A DNA stretch of 64,000 nt from Firmicutes bacterium AF25-13AC (GTDB lineage Bacteria > Bacillota > Clostridia > Lachnospirales > Lachnospiraceae): NCBI GenBank assembly GCA_003478935.1, contig QUFP01000014.1, positions 1 to 64,000 of the forward strand, read 5' to 3'. Below, piece by piece: positions 25,337-35,731 of this stretch. The notes under the pieces were generated by a model, which did no database searches, had not been told where the DNA came from, and saw nothing but the letters and a program-made list of their open reading frames with translations. Made by a program: the position numbers and the translations under genes. How positions within the stretch are numbered: the first letter of the stretch is position 1; every line of letters starts with the position of its first letter.

Positions 25337-28300
25337 ATGAGATATTTAGACGAGCGTGTCTGGGTAATTATTAGAGAACTCAGACCGTTAATTGAACGAT
25401 CCAATACGGACATTGTAAAGTGGCAGACAAAAAAGAAGCTTTTTATGAGACCAGAGGAAGCTGATTTAGATCCGATGCCGTGGGAGAGCTTTGACAGTAG
25501 CACAGACAGATGGTATGGAAAGGACACCTATTATTGGTTTCGTGCCCAATTTACAGTTCCGCAGTCGATGGATCAAAAATGCATTTTCCTAAAAATTCAC
25601 ACCCAGATTGAAGAGTGGGATGATGGACGCAATCCACAGTTTTTATTATTTGTAGATGGACAGGCAGTTCAGGGTCAGGATATGAATCACAGAGAAGTTC
25701 GTCTGACGGATTGTGCAGAGGCAGGACGCACTTATACATTGGATCTTCAGGCTTATACTGGTATTCTCCATAATGAATTTTCACTGAAGGTGACTGCTGC
25801 TGAGACCGATTTGGCATTAATGAAGCTGTATTATGATCTAAAGGCACCGGCCGATGCCTATCGCTATAATAGAATGCCGGAGGGACGCACAAGAAGTCTG
25901 TTGGTAGAGGCGCTAAATGGTGCAGTGAATCAGTTGGATCTTCGAACCCCACATTCAAAGGCATTTGACGAATCAGTTGCAACTGCTCAGTCCTATATTG
26001 ATGCGCATTTGTATCAAAATCCAGAGCTTTGCGGACATGATGAGCTGATTGCTTCCTGCATTGGACATACCCATATTGATGTCGCTTGGTGGTGGACCGT
26101 GTCTCAGACAAGAGAAAAGACGGCTCGAAGCTTTTCAACTGTGTTAAAGCTGATGGACGAATATCCAGATTACAAATTTATGTCCAGTCAGCCGCAGCTA
26201 TATGTCTTTTTGAAGGAGCGCTATCCGGAGGTTTATGCAAAGCTAAAGCAGCGTGTAAAGGAAGGCAGATGGATTCCAGAGGGTGGTATGTGGCTTGAGG
26301 CCGATTGTAATTTGACCTCCGGAGAGTCACTTGTTAGACAGTTCTTATATGGAAAGAAGTTCTTCAAGGATGAGTTTGGCATTGACAGTAAGATTTTATG
26401 GTTGCCGGATGTCTTTGGTTACAGTGGTGCACTTCCTCAGATTATGAAGGAGTGTGGAATTGACTATTTCATGACAACCAAGCTTGCATGGAATCAGATT
26501 GACAAGTTCCCACATGATACCTTTATGTGGAAGGGAATTGACGGCACTGGTATTTTGACTCACCTGATTACAACGCCAAGTGTTGGACAGGATGTCAAGA
26601 AGACTCATTTCACGACTTATAATGGTATGCTGGATGCAGATGCGGTTATTGGTGCATGGGATCGCTATCAGAATAAAGATCTAAACAATGAAGTGCTGAT
26701 CTGCTATGGCTTTGGTGATGGTGGCGGTGGTCCGACGAGAGAAATGTTAGAGAGTTCATCTCGTCTTGACAAGGGAATCGCAGGTATTCCAAAGGTTGTT
26801 CAGGAAAGTCCAGTTGCTTATTTTGAGCGCCTTGACGAGCGAGTAAGCAAAAATAAGCGTTTGCCAGTATGGGAAGGTGAATTATACTTTGAGTATCACA
26901 GAGGAACGCTTACTTCTATGGGAAGAAACAAAAAAGGCAACCGAAAGAGTGAGCTTGCAATGATGGATTTGGAACTGCTGTCTGTGCTTGCAGAGGAAAA
27001 GGGAGTTTCTTATCCAAAGGAAGAACTTGAGCGCATGTGGAAGGTGATTTTGTTAAATCAATTCCATGATATTCTTCCGGGTTCTGCGATCCACGAAGTG
27101 TATGAGGTGACAAAGAAGGAATACGAGGAACTGCTTTGTGAGGCAGAAGTACTTGAAAAAGAGCGACTGAAGGCAATCGCAAATGAGGGAGACGGCATTA
27201 CTGTAGTTAATACACTTGGTTTTGAGCGAGATGATCTGGTTCGCCTTCCGGATGGATGCAAGGCAGAGGCACTTGAAGATCAAAATGGCATGATTTACCC
27301 AATTCAGCATACAAAAAATGGTGCAGTTGCCGCACTGAAAAAACTTCCATCAAAGGGAAGTCGCGTCTATCAAAAGGTAAGCTTGAGTGAAGACGCAAAG
27401 AAGTATAACTGGTACTCAATTGAGAATGAGGCTGAGAGAAAGACACTGGAGACACCATTCTATACAGTCGTATTTGATGAAAATGGTATGATTGCTCGTC
27501 TGTATGACAAGAAGAATGATCGCGAAGTGTTAAAGCCAGACCAAAAGGGTAACCGAATGGTAATGTATGAGGATAAACCAATGTGCTTTGACAATTGGGA
27601 TATCGATATGTACTATACAGAAAAGGGATGGGAGGTATCCAATCTTTCTCGTTTTGAATGGACCGATCTGGGACCGCTTTGTGTATCAATTGAACTTGAG
27701 AGAACGATCAGCAACTCATTGATTCGCCAGACCATTACTTTCTATGCAGATAGTGCGGTCATTCGTTTCGATACTTATGTGGATTGGAAAGAGCATCAGC
27801 ATCTGCTTAAGGTTCATTTCCCTGTTGATCTTCATACGGATGAGGCGACCTTTGATATTCAGTTTGGAAATCTGACAAGAAAAATTCATCAAAATACCAG
27901 TTGGGACGAGGCTCGCTTTGAGAGCTGCGGACAAAAGTGGATGGATATGTCAGAGGGACATTATGGTGTCAGTCTGTTGAACGACTGCAAGTATGGTCAT
28001 TCTGCGATTGATGGTGTGATGACATTAACTCTCATTAAATCTGGAATTGAGCCGAATCCGACAGCCGATCAGGAAGAGCACACCTTTACCTATGCATTGT
28101 ATCCGCATGCAGAGAACTGGCGTCAGGCAAAGACGGTACAGGAGGCAATGAAGCTCAACCAGCCGCTTCTTAGTGTGGAGGGTGGTTGTGTAGGCAATGA
28201 AAGCAGCTTTGTATCGGTGGATCATCAAAATGTTATTCTTGAGACCGTAAAGATGGCAGAGGATAGTGACGGTGTAATCATTCGTCTGTATGAGTCTGAA

Positions 28301-28462
28301 AATGCCAGAACAAAAGCACATATCAGCTTTGAAAAGGAAATTGTATCGGTTGAGAGCTGTGATTGTATCGAAAATGCAAAAATGGCAGTTGACATAAAAG
28401 ACAATGGATTTGATATTGAAATCAAACCATACGAAATTCAGACATACCGTGTACGTTTCTAG
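25337..28462 (+). CDS. GH38 alpha-mannosidase
   Basis: This 1041-residue retaining alpha-mannosidase has the zinc-site motif GHTHIDVAWWWTVSQTREK near residue 245. The catalytic segment SKILWLPDVFGYSGALPQIM follows; its Asp is the expected nucleophile. The domain order is an N-terminal beta domain, the catalytic barrel, then large beta domains (from about 650, FERDDLVRLPDGCK, to the end). There is no signal peptide. GAAAGGTGAGG precedes ATG 25337. It would remove alpha-mannose from imported glycan cores together with GH125, leaving Man-beta-1,4-GlcNAc for the adjacent GH130. Confidence 0.95.
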   Translation: MRYLDERVWVIIRELRPLIERSNTDIVKWQTKKKLFMRPEEADLDPMPWESFDSSTDRWYGKDTYYWFRAQFTVPQSMDQKCIFLKIHTQIEEWDDGRNPQFLLFVDGQAVQGQDMNHREVRLTDCAEAGRTYTLDLQAYTGILHNEFSLKVTAAETDLALMKLYYDLKAPADAYRYNRMPEGRTRSLLVEALNGAVNQLDLRTPHSKAFDESVATAQSYIDAHLYQNPELCGHDELIASCIGHTHIDVAWWWTVSQTREKTARSFSTVLKLMDEYPDYKFMSSQPQLYVFLKERYPEVYAKLKQRVKEGRWIPEGGMWLEADCNLTSGESLVRQFLYGKKFFKDEFGIDSKILWLPDVFGYSGALPQIMKECGIDYFMTTKLAWNQIDKFPHDTFMWKGIDGTGILTHLITTPSVGQDVKKTHFTTYNGMLDADAVIGAWDRYQNKDLNNEVLICYGFGDGGGGPTREMLESSSRLDKGIAGIPKVVQESPVAYFERLDERVSKNKRLPVWEGELYFEYHRGTLTSMGRNKKGNRKSELAMMDLELLSVLAEEKGVSYPKEELERMWKVILLNQFHDILPGSAIHEVYEVTKKEYEELLCEAEVLEKERLKAIANEGDGITVVNTLGFERDDLVRLPDGCKAEALEDQNGMIYPIQHTKNGAVAALKKLPSKGSRVYQKVSLSEDAKKYNWYSIENEAERKTLETPFYTVVFDENGMIARLYDKKNDREVLKPDQKGNRMVMYEDKPMCFDNWDIDMYYTEKGWEVSNLSRFEWTDLGPLCVSIELERTISNSLIRQTITFYADSAVIRFDTYVDWKEHQHLLKVHFPVDLHTDEATFDIQFGNLTRKIHQNTSWDEARFESCGQKWMDMSEGHYGVSLLNDCKYGHSAIDGVMTLTLIKSGIEPNPTADQEEHTFTYALYPHAENWRQAKTVQEAMKLNQPLLSVEGGCVGNESSFVSVDHQNVILETVKMAEDSDGVIIRLYESENARTKAHISFEKEIVSVESCDCIENAKMAVDIKDNGFDIEIKPYEIQTYRVRF

Positions 28463-28501
28463 AAAATGAACCTGAAAAAAGAAAAGGGAAAGGAAGAAAA
28501 A

Positions 28502-29491
28502 ATGGCAAAGATTATAGGAAAAGAGCTGTCCAATATACCATGGCAGGAAAAGCCAGAGAATTACCCACGTCCAGTGTGGCGTTACAGTGAAAACCCAATT
28601 ATTGATCGATACGCGATTCCGACTTCAAACAGCATTTTTAACAGCGCGGTTGTTCCGTTTGGAGATGGCTTTGCAGGTGTATTTCGCTGTGACAGCTTTG
28701 GCGTGAGCATGGATATTTACGCAGGCTTTAGTAAGGATGCAATTCACTGGGAGATTAATCACGAGCCAATCACCTTTGTTGGAGAGGATGAGGAGATTTT
28801 AAAGAGACAATATCGCTATGATCCGAGAGTTTGCTTTATCGAAGATCGCTATTATATTACCTGGTGCAACGGTTATCATGGACCGACAATTGGAATTGCA
28901 TATACATTTGATTTTAAGACATTTGTACAGTTAGAAAATGCATTTCTTCCATATAATCGAAATGGTGTGCTTTTCCCAAAAAAGATTGGTGGAAAGTATG
29001 CGATGCTGTCTCGCCCAAGTGACACTGGACATACAGCATTTGGTGATATTTTCTATAGCCAGAGTCCAGATTTGGAATACTGGGGTCATCACAGATTTGT
29101 GATGGGTACCTTTGGCGGTGATGCCTCTGCATGGCAGGCAACTAAGATTGGCCCAGGACCAGTTCCAATTGAAACAGACGAAGGATGGCTGCTAATTTAT
29201 CATGGTGTATTGCAGACCTGCAATGGTTTTGTATACCGTATGGGCTGCGCATTGTTAGATCTTGAACAGCCATGGAAGGTATTATACCGCAGCAAATATT
29301 ATATTTTGGGGCCAGCAGTGGACTACGAGATGAATGGAGATGTTCCCAATGTCGTATTCCCATGTGCAACACTTACGGATTCTGCAACTGGAAGAATTGC
29401 AATCTACTATGGCTGTGCAGACACAGTCACAGGACTGGCATTTACAACAGTTGATGAGTTGATGAAGTGGATGAAAGAAAATTCCCTATGA
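28502..29491 (+). CDS. GH130 mannoside phosphorylase
   Basis: GH130 enzymes split beta-mannosides with phosphate to give mannose-1-phosphate. Those in N-glycan loci usually act on Man-beta-1,4-GlcNAc. The sequence has the five-bladed propeller pattern: [48 protein letters not shown] (with the proton-donor Asp region), and [20 protein letters not shown]. The length of about 329 residues is normal. ATG 28502 has AAAGGAAG upstream; the earlier ATG 28466 would add a Lys-rich tail and lacks a site. It follows GH38 closely and is ended by a strong terminator. Confidence 0.92.
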   Translation: MAKIIGKELSNIPWQEKPENYPRPVWRYSENPIIDRYAIPTSNSIFNSAVVPFGDGFAGVFRCDSFGVSMDIYAGFSKDAIHWEINHEPITFVGEDEEILKRQYRYDPRVCFIEDRYYITWCNGYHGPTIGIAYTFDFKTFVQLENAFLPYNRNGVLFPKKIGGKYAMLSRPSDTGHTAFGDIFYSQSPDLEYWGHHRFVMGTFGGDASAWQATKIGPGPVPIETDEGWLLIYHGVLQTCNGFVYRMGCALLDLEQPWKVLYRSKYYILGPAVDYEMNGDVPNVVFPCATLTDSATGRIAIYYGCADTVTGLAFTTVDELMKWMKENSL

Positions 29492-29565
29492 GACTAGGGA
29501 CGAGGACTCGAAAAATGACCATGCTCGCATGATAAAGTTTTTTGAGTTAAAGCCTATAAAAATAT

Positions 29566-29606
29566 AAGGAGTCGGGTCTGGGGTTATCCCAGATCCGGCT
29601 CCTTTT
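29566..29606 (+). terminator. Bidirectional terminator between GH130 and GH35
   Basis: AAGGAGTCGGGTCTGGG pairs with CCCAGATCCGGCTCCTT and ends in TTTTCT. The stem overlaps the last codons of the convergent GH35 gene. Confidence 0.85.
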
Positions 29607-31433
29607 CTAGCAGAAGAGATGGAACTTCCATCTGTTCTAGCTCAAGTAAAATAATTTCATTTGTTCCCTTCTTTAACAGTGGGCCAGGCAGATAAAGTGT
29701 TTTTTGCGGTCCGGCACTGTTATAATAGCGCCCTAACAGAAAGCCGTTTACGGCGATCATTCCTTTTTCGAATCCTTTTGGCCGTATAAATGTGTCACCT
29801 GGCTGATCAATTTCAACAAAGCCTCTAAGTAAAATAGGACCAAAGCCGAATTTACAGCCAAGCTGTGAGAAAGAATCTGCAAAAGTCTTGCTTTGCGGCT
29901 GGTTGTTCCCTAACTGTGTCCAATTTACAGATTGGAAATGATTGCAGAAAATCGGATGCATTGTCCAACCAAAATGATTCATTGGACCAATTCTCACACC
30001 GTGAAGAATCCCTTTTTCATCCAATAGCTTTGGACCATAATTGATTCGCCCCATATTTTCAACCAAAATAGACAAGGTACAGGACTGGCCAGCATCAAGT
30101 CCAATCAAAATTTCGTCGTCGCGTTTGCCTGTGCGCTCCTTTATGCCGACAAGTGTTTGATTTAGATAGATTAGTGCACGGTCATGCAGACCGTCAATCG
30201 ACAGCCGCATTTTTTCAAAAGGTCCTGTGAGTGTAGTTTGATAGAGAACAAATCCAAAATCTTGCCCAAGTGCTTCCATTGTCAACGGCTTTGCATCAAA
30301 GATTGGCTTTCCAAGTAAAGAGGATTCATCAAACAGTCGGGCTGATTCGGTGAACGAAACAGTGCCTTCTAAACGATGCGAGTGCGTTTGGCTTTGAGAA
30401 TTTTTCAACGAAACAGATGGCTCGACACAAGGTCCAAATTCGTCTGGATGTGTCTTCCAAAACTTCTGAATCACTTTTTGAATCGCAAAATATTTTGGTG
30501 TGAGATCGCCACTTTCGCTGAGTGGACAGTTGTAATCATAACTTGTTACAGTCGGTTGATAGACATCCGAAAAATTGGCTCCATTTGTAAAGCCAAAATT
30601 GGTGCCACCATGGAACATGTATAGATTAACAGAGGCACCCATTGTAAGCATTTCCTCTAAAACAGTTGCCGTGTCATCGGCATCGCGTAAATGATGCGCC
30701 TCGTACCAGTGGTCAAACCATCCGTTCCAAAATTCGCAGCAAAACAGCGGTTGATTTGGTTTGAATTGTCGAAGTAGCGCGAAATTATCTTTTGGGTTAC
30801 TGCCAAAATTGACAGCAGAGAGCAGTTCGGGAAGAGAACCTCCATTTAGCGTGAAATACTGTGGACCGTCTGATGTAAAGAGAAGACATCCAAGATCAGC
30901 CTCTTGGTAGAGAGAAAGAATCTCCCTCATATAAGTATGGTCGTCTCCGTAGCTGCCATATTCATTTTCAACCTGCATCGCATGATGCATCCGCCATTTT
31001 TTCCTAAATACGGACGAATCACAGAAAAAAGTTTATTGTAATAGCGACGAATCTTGCTAAGAAATAGCTCGTCATGGCAGCGAACGTGAATATGTGGATA
31101 GGTTAACAGCCAGGATGGAAGACCACCCATATCCCATTCGGCACAGATATATGGGCCGGGACGAAGAATCACATAGAGTCCTAGGCGGGAGGCCGTTTCA
31201 AGAAAACGTGCCAGATCCAAAATTCCAGAAAAATCAAATTCGCCCTCGCGCGGTTCATGAAGATTCCAACAGGTGTAGGTTTCTACGGTATTAAAACCAC
31301 ACTGTTTCAACTTCAAAAGTCGATCCTCCCAGTAATCTGGAACGACACGAAAATAATGGATTGTTCCAGATAGGATTCGAAAGCGTTGATCATTTAGATA
31401 AAATTGCGAATCATCAAAACGTAATGTATTCAT
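29584..31433 (-). pseudogene. GH35 beta-galactosidase, frameshifted
   Basis: The two overlapping frames together give a normal GH35 beta-galactosidase of about 615 residues. The first part (MNTLRFDDSQFYLNDQRFRI, GTIHYFRVVPDYWEDRLLKL, FNTVETYTCWNLHEP) runs to base 30927. The second picks up at MQVENEYGSYGDDHTYM, whose Glu is the acid/base, and continues to CCEFWNGWFDHWYEAH with the nucleophile Glu. Around base 30979 the strand reads ATCATGCGATGCAGGTTG; one missing base in CG-ATG restores the frame. It is either a true lesion or an assembly error. No signal peptide is present. It is divergent from GH20 and would remove terminal beta-galactose. Confidence 0.85.
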
Positions 31434-31483
31434 AAAAATACGCCCTTTCTTTATTCATTGCTCTATACAGATAATCTAACTGT

Positions 31484-31512
31484 ATCATACTGTATTTTTT
31501 CCTGTTTGACAA
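31484..31512 (-). promoter_or_regulatory. Promoter of GH35
   Basis: On the minus strand, TTGTCA and TATGAT are 17 bases apart, about 50 bases upstream of the GH35 start. Confidence 0.6.
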
Positions 31513-31520
31513 TGTAAAGA

Positions 31521-31537
31521 TTGTTAAATGATAACAA
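31521..31537 (+). promoter_or_regulatory. TTGTTA/TAACAA inverted repeat next to the GH35 promoter
   Basis: TTGTTA and TAACAA flank a 5-base spacer, just upstream of the GH35 -35. It shares the TTAACA-type half-site seen in the import-operon leader. The gene-free stretch 31434-31785 also holds both divergent promoters and a second such palindrome. Confidence 0.4.
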
Positions 31538-31610
31538 AATAATTTTAACTTTTGCTAACAAAAGCTGACAAAAACAAGAAAGAAATTCTCAAAAATAGCC
31601 AAAAAATAGC

Positions 31611-31639
31611 TTGCCTATAGCCTAAAATACTGTTATAAT
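31611..31639 (+). promoter_or_regulatory. Promoter of GH20-GH29
   Basis: TTGCCT and TATAAT are 17 bases apart. The leader to the GH20 start is about 140 bases. Confidence 0.7.
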
Positions 31640-31671
31640 GATTGAGAGTCAAACGTAAAAAACAAAATATA

Positions 31672-31686
31672 TTAACAATATGTTAA
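31672..31686 (+). promoter_or_regulatory. TTAACA palindrome in the GH20 leader
   Basis: TTAACAATATGTTAA lies about 30 bases downstream of the expected transcription start, a position comparable to the sites in the import-operon leader. Confidence 0.5.
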
Positions 31687-31785
31687 ATGATATTAGGAGC
31701 CAAATTTTGATTGTGCTTATACGATAAGGACTTTAAAGTTGGAACCTATAAAATCAATAAAAACAAAAAATAAGGAGGAACCCAA

Positions 31786-33687
31786 ATGTTACGAATACTG
31801 CCAAAGCCGCAGCGATTAGAGGAAAAAGAAGGAACCCTGTTTTTGGATTACCATTGCAGAATTACAATTAAGGACAATTGCCCAGAAGAAGCATACTTTT
31901 ATGCAAAGCAGCTGTCAGAGCAGTTTGAACACTCGACAGGCATCGAGCTTAGCATTGACAGGCGTACAAAAAAACCACATAAGGGGATTGTGCTTTGTAT
32001 TGATGAAACTGCTGGAAGCGAAAAGACAAAGAAAGCAGGAAAAGAGGCTTACTGTCTGACAATTACGCCAGAAGGAGCGACAGTGAGCGCCTACGCAAAG
32101 GAAGGTCTTTTTAATGGTGTGCAGACACTGCGTCAGTTGATTATTCAGTATGGCATCTGCCTGCCGTGTTTATATATAGAAGACTATCCACAGATTCCGG
32201 TTCGTGGATGGTTTATGGATGTGACAAGAGGCCGTATTCCGAAACTCTCCTATTTAAAGGAGATGGCAGATCGTTGCAGTCTGTATAAAATCAATCAGAT
32301 GCATTTGTATATTGAACATACCTTTTTATTTGATGGACTCAGCGAAACTTGGCGAGATGACACGCCGCTTACAGCGCAGGATATTTTAGAGTTTGATGAA
32401 TATTGTGCTCAGAGAAATATCGAACTTGTTCCGTCGATTGCCACATTTGGTCATCTGTATAAAGTGCTTCGCACAAAGACATACCATGAGTTGTCTGAGA
32501 TTGAGGAGCCGGATGGCTGTCAATTCTCATTTTATGAGCGTATGTGCCACCATACATTAAATACGACCGATGACAGAGCTTATGAATTTGTATGCCGATT
32601 AATTGATGAGTACAGTCCACTATTTCGTTCTAATCTGTTCAATATCAACTGTGATGAAACCTTTGATCTTGGAAAGGGAAGAGGAAAAGAAGTTGCCGAT
32701 CAAATTGGATCACATGCGATGTATATTCAATGGGTGAACCGCGTATGCGAGCATGTAGAGGAAATCGGAAAGCGACCAATGTTCTGGGGCGATATCATTG
32801 CTGCACATCCAGAGACCATCAAAGAGCTTCCAAAGGACATCATCTGTATGACATGGGATTACGGCTTGGCACCGGGGGATACCAATGTCAGAAAGCTTTG
32901 GGAAAACGGTGCACATCAGTATCTGTGTCCAGGTGTTCAGGGATGGAATCAGACGATTCACCTACTTGAAATTGCCTATGAGAATATCAAAAAGATGGCA
33001 GTATTTGCCCATCAATTTGACGGAGAGGGACTTCTCACGACAGATTGGGGCGATTATGGACATTTTCAGTACCCAGAACTCGCACTTGTGGGCATCATTT
33101 ATGGTGCAGCATTTGGATGGAATCGCGTAATTCCAGAAAGAGAAGAGATCAATGCAGATATTTCTGTTATTGAGTATGGCGATGCATCAGCTACTCTTAT
33201 TGAGACATTAAGTCATATGAGTGATCAGGCAGTGATCCACTGGGGAGAGTTTGTGCAGTTTTCAGAAACCTATCGCTATCATATCGCTGGAAAAGATATG
33301 GAGGCATTTTGGAAGGGATATCTGCCGCGCATTGAAAAGAGCTTGCCACATATCGATGCATGCAATGAGACAATCAAGAGTGATATGGAAAAGGTAGCAG
33401 CACTGCTTCCTCATATCGAAGCGGACAAGAGAAAGAGCATCAGTCCGATCCTCCATATGGCAGAGGGACAGATCATATTAAATACAATTTTACAGGTACT
33501 TGATAAAGAGTATCTTGGTCATCAGGATGCCTATACAGGTGATCCAAGGCAGCTTGCAGAGGCACTTGAAATTTGGTATTATGAGTACCGCAGACAGTGG
33601 CATAAAATTAGCAGAGAAAGTGAGCTGTATCGAATTGGGGAGCTGATTTTCTGGGCAGCTGATTTCTTGAGGATACTAGGGGCGTGA
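31786..33687 (+). CDS. GH20 beta-N-acetylhexosaminidase
   Basis: GH20 enzymes remove terminal beta-GlcNAc or GalNAc by substrate-assisted catalysis. Residues 1-125 form the small GH20b-like domain; the barrel follows (VRGWFMDVTRGRIPKLSYL, VPSIATFGHLYKVL). The catalytic Asp-Glu pair lies in NINCDETFDLGKG, and MTWDYGLAPGD is also typical. The length of 633 residues and lack of signal peptide fit cytoplasmic exo-hydrolases. AAGGAGGAACC precedes the start. It forms an operon with the frameshifted GH29 that follows. Confidence 0.88.
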   Translation: MLRILPKPQRLEEKEGTLFLDYHCRITIKDNCPEEAYFYAKQLSEQFEHSTGIELSIDRRTKKPHKGIVLCIDETAGSEKTKKAGKEAYCLTITPEGATVSAYAKEGLFNGVQTLRQLIIQYGICLPCLYIEDYPQIPVRGWFMDVTRGRIPKLSYLKEMADRCSLYKINQMHLYIEHTFLFDGLSETWRDDTPLTAQDILEFDEYCAQRNIELVPSIATFGHLYKVLRTKTYHELSEIEEPDGCQFSFYERMCHHTLNTTDDRAYEFVCRLIDEYSPLFRSNLFNINCDETFDLGKGRGKEVADQIGSHAMYIQWVNRVCEHVEEIGKRPMFWGDIIAAHPETIKELPKDIICMTWDYGLAPGDTNVRKLWENGAHQYLCPGVQGWNQTIHLLEIAYENIKKMAVFAHQFDGEGLLTTDWGDYGHFQYPELALVGIIYGAAFGWNRVIPEREEINADISVIEYGDASATLIETLSHMSDQAVIHWGEFVQFSETYRYHIAGKDMEAFWKGYLPRIEKSLPHIDACNETIKSDMEKVAALLPHIEADKRKSISPILHMAEGQIILNTILQVLDKEYLGHQDAYTGDPRQLAEALEIWYYEYRRQWHKISRESELYRIGELIFWAADFLRILGA

Positions 33688-33734
33688 AACAACGGAGCAG
33701 TTCGTTCGTATCCTCATAATGGAAGGATATATCT

Positions 33735-35181
33735 ATGAATCAAGACGAATTTATGTACGAAAAGAAGCTCACAAGCGTTGTGCCGAGTGCGCGTCAGCTT
33801 GCACTTGAACAGATGGAGTTTTATGGTTTTATTCATTTTACTGTGAATACATTTACCGATCGCGAGTGGGGAGATGGAACAGAGAGTGAATCGGTTTTTA
33901 ACCCGACTAATTTGGATGCTGATGAGTGGGCGCAGGTGGCAAAAGAGGCTGGAATGAAGGGACTTATTTTGACCTGTAAGCATCATGATGGATTTTGCCT
34001 ATGGCCAAGTAAATTTACAAGTCATACAGTTGCAAACAGTCCGTTTCGAGAGGGAAAAGGAGATGTTGTGCGTGAGCTATCGGATGCCTGCCATCGCCAT
34101 GGCTTAAAGTTTGGTGTTTACCTGTCTCCGTGGGATCGAAATCATCCGACTTACGGAACAGGGGATGCCTATAATGACTATTTTGTGGGTCAGCTGACGG
34201 AGCTTTTGACAAATTATGGTGAGATTTTTGCTGTCTGGTTTGATGGTGCCTGCGGTGAGGGCAAGAATGGCAAAAAACAGGTGTATGACTGGAATCGTTA
34301 CTATGAGACCATTCGCCGTCTTCAGCCAAATGCCTGCATCAGTGTCTGTGGCCCGGATGTGCGCTGGTGTGGCAATGAGGCTGGAGATACAAGACCATCT
34401 GAGTGGAGTGTTGTGCCACTTCGCGCAAAGGATACAGAGAAGGTTGCCGAAAAGAGTCAACAGCTTGATGAGGATGGATTTCGAACAAGACGCCTTGCTG
34501 CAAGCGATTTAGATCTGGGAAGCAGAGAAATTCTTCGCGGTGAGAAGACACTCATTTGGTATCCAGCAGAGGTCAACACATCGATTCGCCCAGGCTGGTT
34601 TTATCATGAGTCAGAGGATAACAAGGTAAAATCACTTGAGGAGCTTCTTTTGGTTTACTTTAACAGTGTGGGCGGAAATGCCACCTTTTTGTTAAATATT
34701 CCACCGACAAGAGAGGGACGTTTTCATGAAATGATAAGGCGCGCTTCGTGAGCTTGGTGCATTTCTAAGAAACGCATTTTTTAAGAATGTGTTAGATCTG
34801 GCAACGCTTACAGCGGACACAGAGGCTGAAATAGGAAAGTCGAGTAATGAATCGAACAGCATCGATTGCATTCGAGTGGACGATGATGCATCCTTTGTAG
34901 TGCCAAAGGGAACGCATACACTGACTGTCACAGCAAAGTGGAATGAGCCTCAGACGATTCAATATGTTGTATTAAAGGAAGATATCACAAAGAGCCAGCG
35001 AGTAGAGCAGTTTATACTAGAGGCAGCTGATGAGGCAGGAAACTATCAAACGATCTACGAGGGTACTGTGATTGGCTATAAGAAGATTGCTTGTCTAGAG
35101 AAGATCCAGACAGATGCGCTTCGGCTTTCAATTACAAAGTCCCGCGTATCACCGACACTTCGTTTTATGGGAATCTACTAA
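33735..35181 (+). pseudogene. GH29 alpha-L-fucosidase, frameshifted
   Basis: The first frame (33735-34751) carries the GH29 catalytic domain: SARQLALEQMEFYGFIHF, LILTCKHHDGFCLWPS, EIFAVWFDGACGEG with the nucleophile Asp, and NATFLLNIPPTREGRFHE. It then runs out of frame into MIRRAS and a stop. The downstream frame continues with GALRELGAFLRNAFFKN and a C-terminal beta-sandwich that ends at 35181. Relatives read HEND at the break, so about two bases (an A and a G in short runs near 34730-34738) seem to be missing. The catalytic domain is complete either way. There is no signal peptide. It lies 47 bases after GH20. Confidence 0.85.
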
Positions 35182-35189
35182 GGATTGAT

Positions 35190-35228
35190 ACACCCTTTCG
35201 GATACATTTGTATCTGAAGGGGTGTTTT
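35190..35228 (+). terminator. Terminator of the GH20-GH29 operon
   Basis: ACACCCTTTCGGATACA pairs with TGTATCTGAAGGGGTGT across two bases and is followed by TTTTC. Confidence 0.85.
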
Positions 35229-35286
35229 CATAAAAAGAATTGAATTGTCATAGATTTTCATAAGAACAAAAGTGAGTCAGTCTATT

Positions 35287-35652
35287 ATGAAAGAAATGTC
35301 AAGAAAAAATAAAAGTCGGAATAGGAAGCAAGATAAGAAATCGAGTAAAATTCGGTCATTGAAGAAATATCAGATTCAGCAAACACCTAGAAAAAGAGTT
35401 GAGTATCTGGTCGATTGTCTTCATCTTCCAACTGATGTTGTGATGGGACGTGAGATTTCGCTTCTTTCTGGAAACAGCCAGATGCAAATTCGAAATTTTA
35501 AAAAGCTTCTTGTCTGTAAAGAAGACGAAATCTGTCTGTTGGCAGGCAGGCATCAAATCAAAATCACTGGCCGATGTTTAACGATTTTTTACTTTGCGAC
35601 AGAGGAGGTTTTGATTACGGGCAATATCCAGTCTATTTGCTATGAGGAGTAG
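35287..35652 (+). CDS. yqfC: Sporulation protein YqfC
   Basis: The C-terminal 80 residues match the YabP/YqfC family: LPTDVVMGREISLLSGNSQM, LLVCKEDEICLLAGRHQIKI, ATEEVLITGNIQSICYEE. YqfC is made in the mother cell under SigE and works with YqfD in spore formation. The N-terminus is extended by a Lys/Arg-rich stretch. The start is unsure because no clear ribosome binding site is seen; ATG 35287 is taken over GTG 35272. yqfD, the usual next gene, does not follow; a REP-like repeat and a convergent tRNA gene lie there instead. Confidence 0.75.
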   Translation: MKEMSRKNKSRNRKQDKKSSKIRSLKKYQIQQTPRKRVEYLVDCLHLPTDVVMGREISLLSGNSQMQIRNFKKLLVCKEDEICLLAGRHQIKITGRCLTIFYFATEEVLITGNIQSICYEE

Positions 35653-35676
35653 CCATGAAACAAATTAGAAGTCAAA

Positions 35677-35724
35677 AAGCCATGGTGACAGGTATTGTGG
35701 CTTTATATCTGTCACCACTGGCTT
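35677..35724 (+). repeat. REP-like intergenic repeat, copy E
   Basis: AAGCCATGGTGACAGG and CTGTCACCACTGGCTT form a palindromic pair around GTATTGTGGCTTTATAT. It begins about 25 bases after the yqfC stop and shares the GGTGACAG and GTGGCT words with the other copies. Confidence 0.65.
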
Positions 35725-35731
35725 CAACGAG

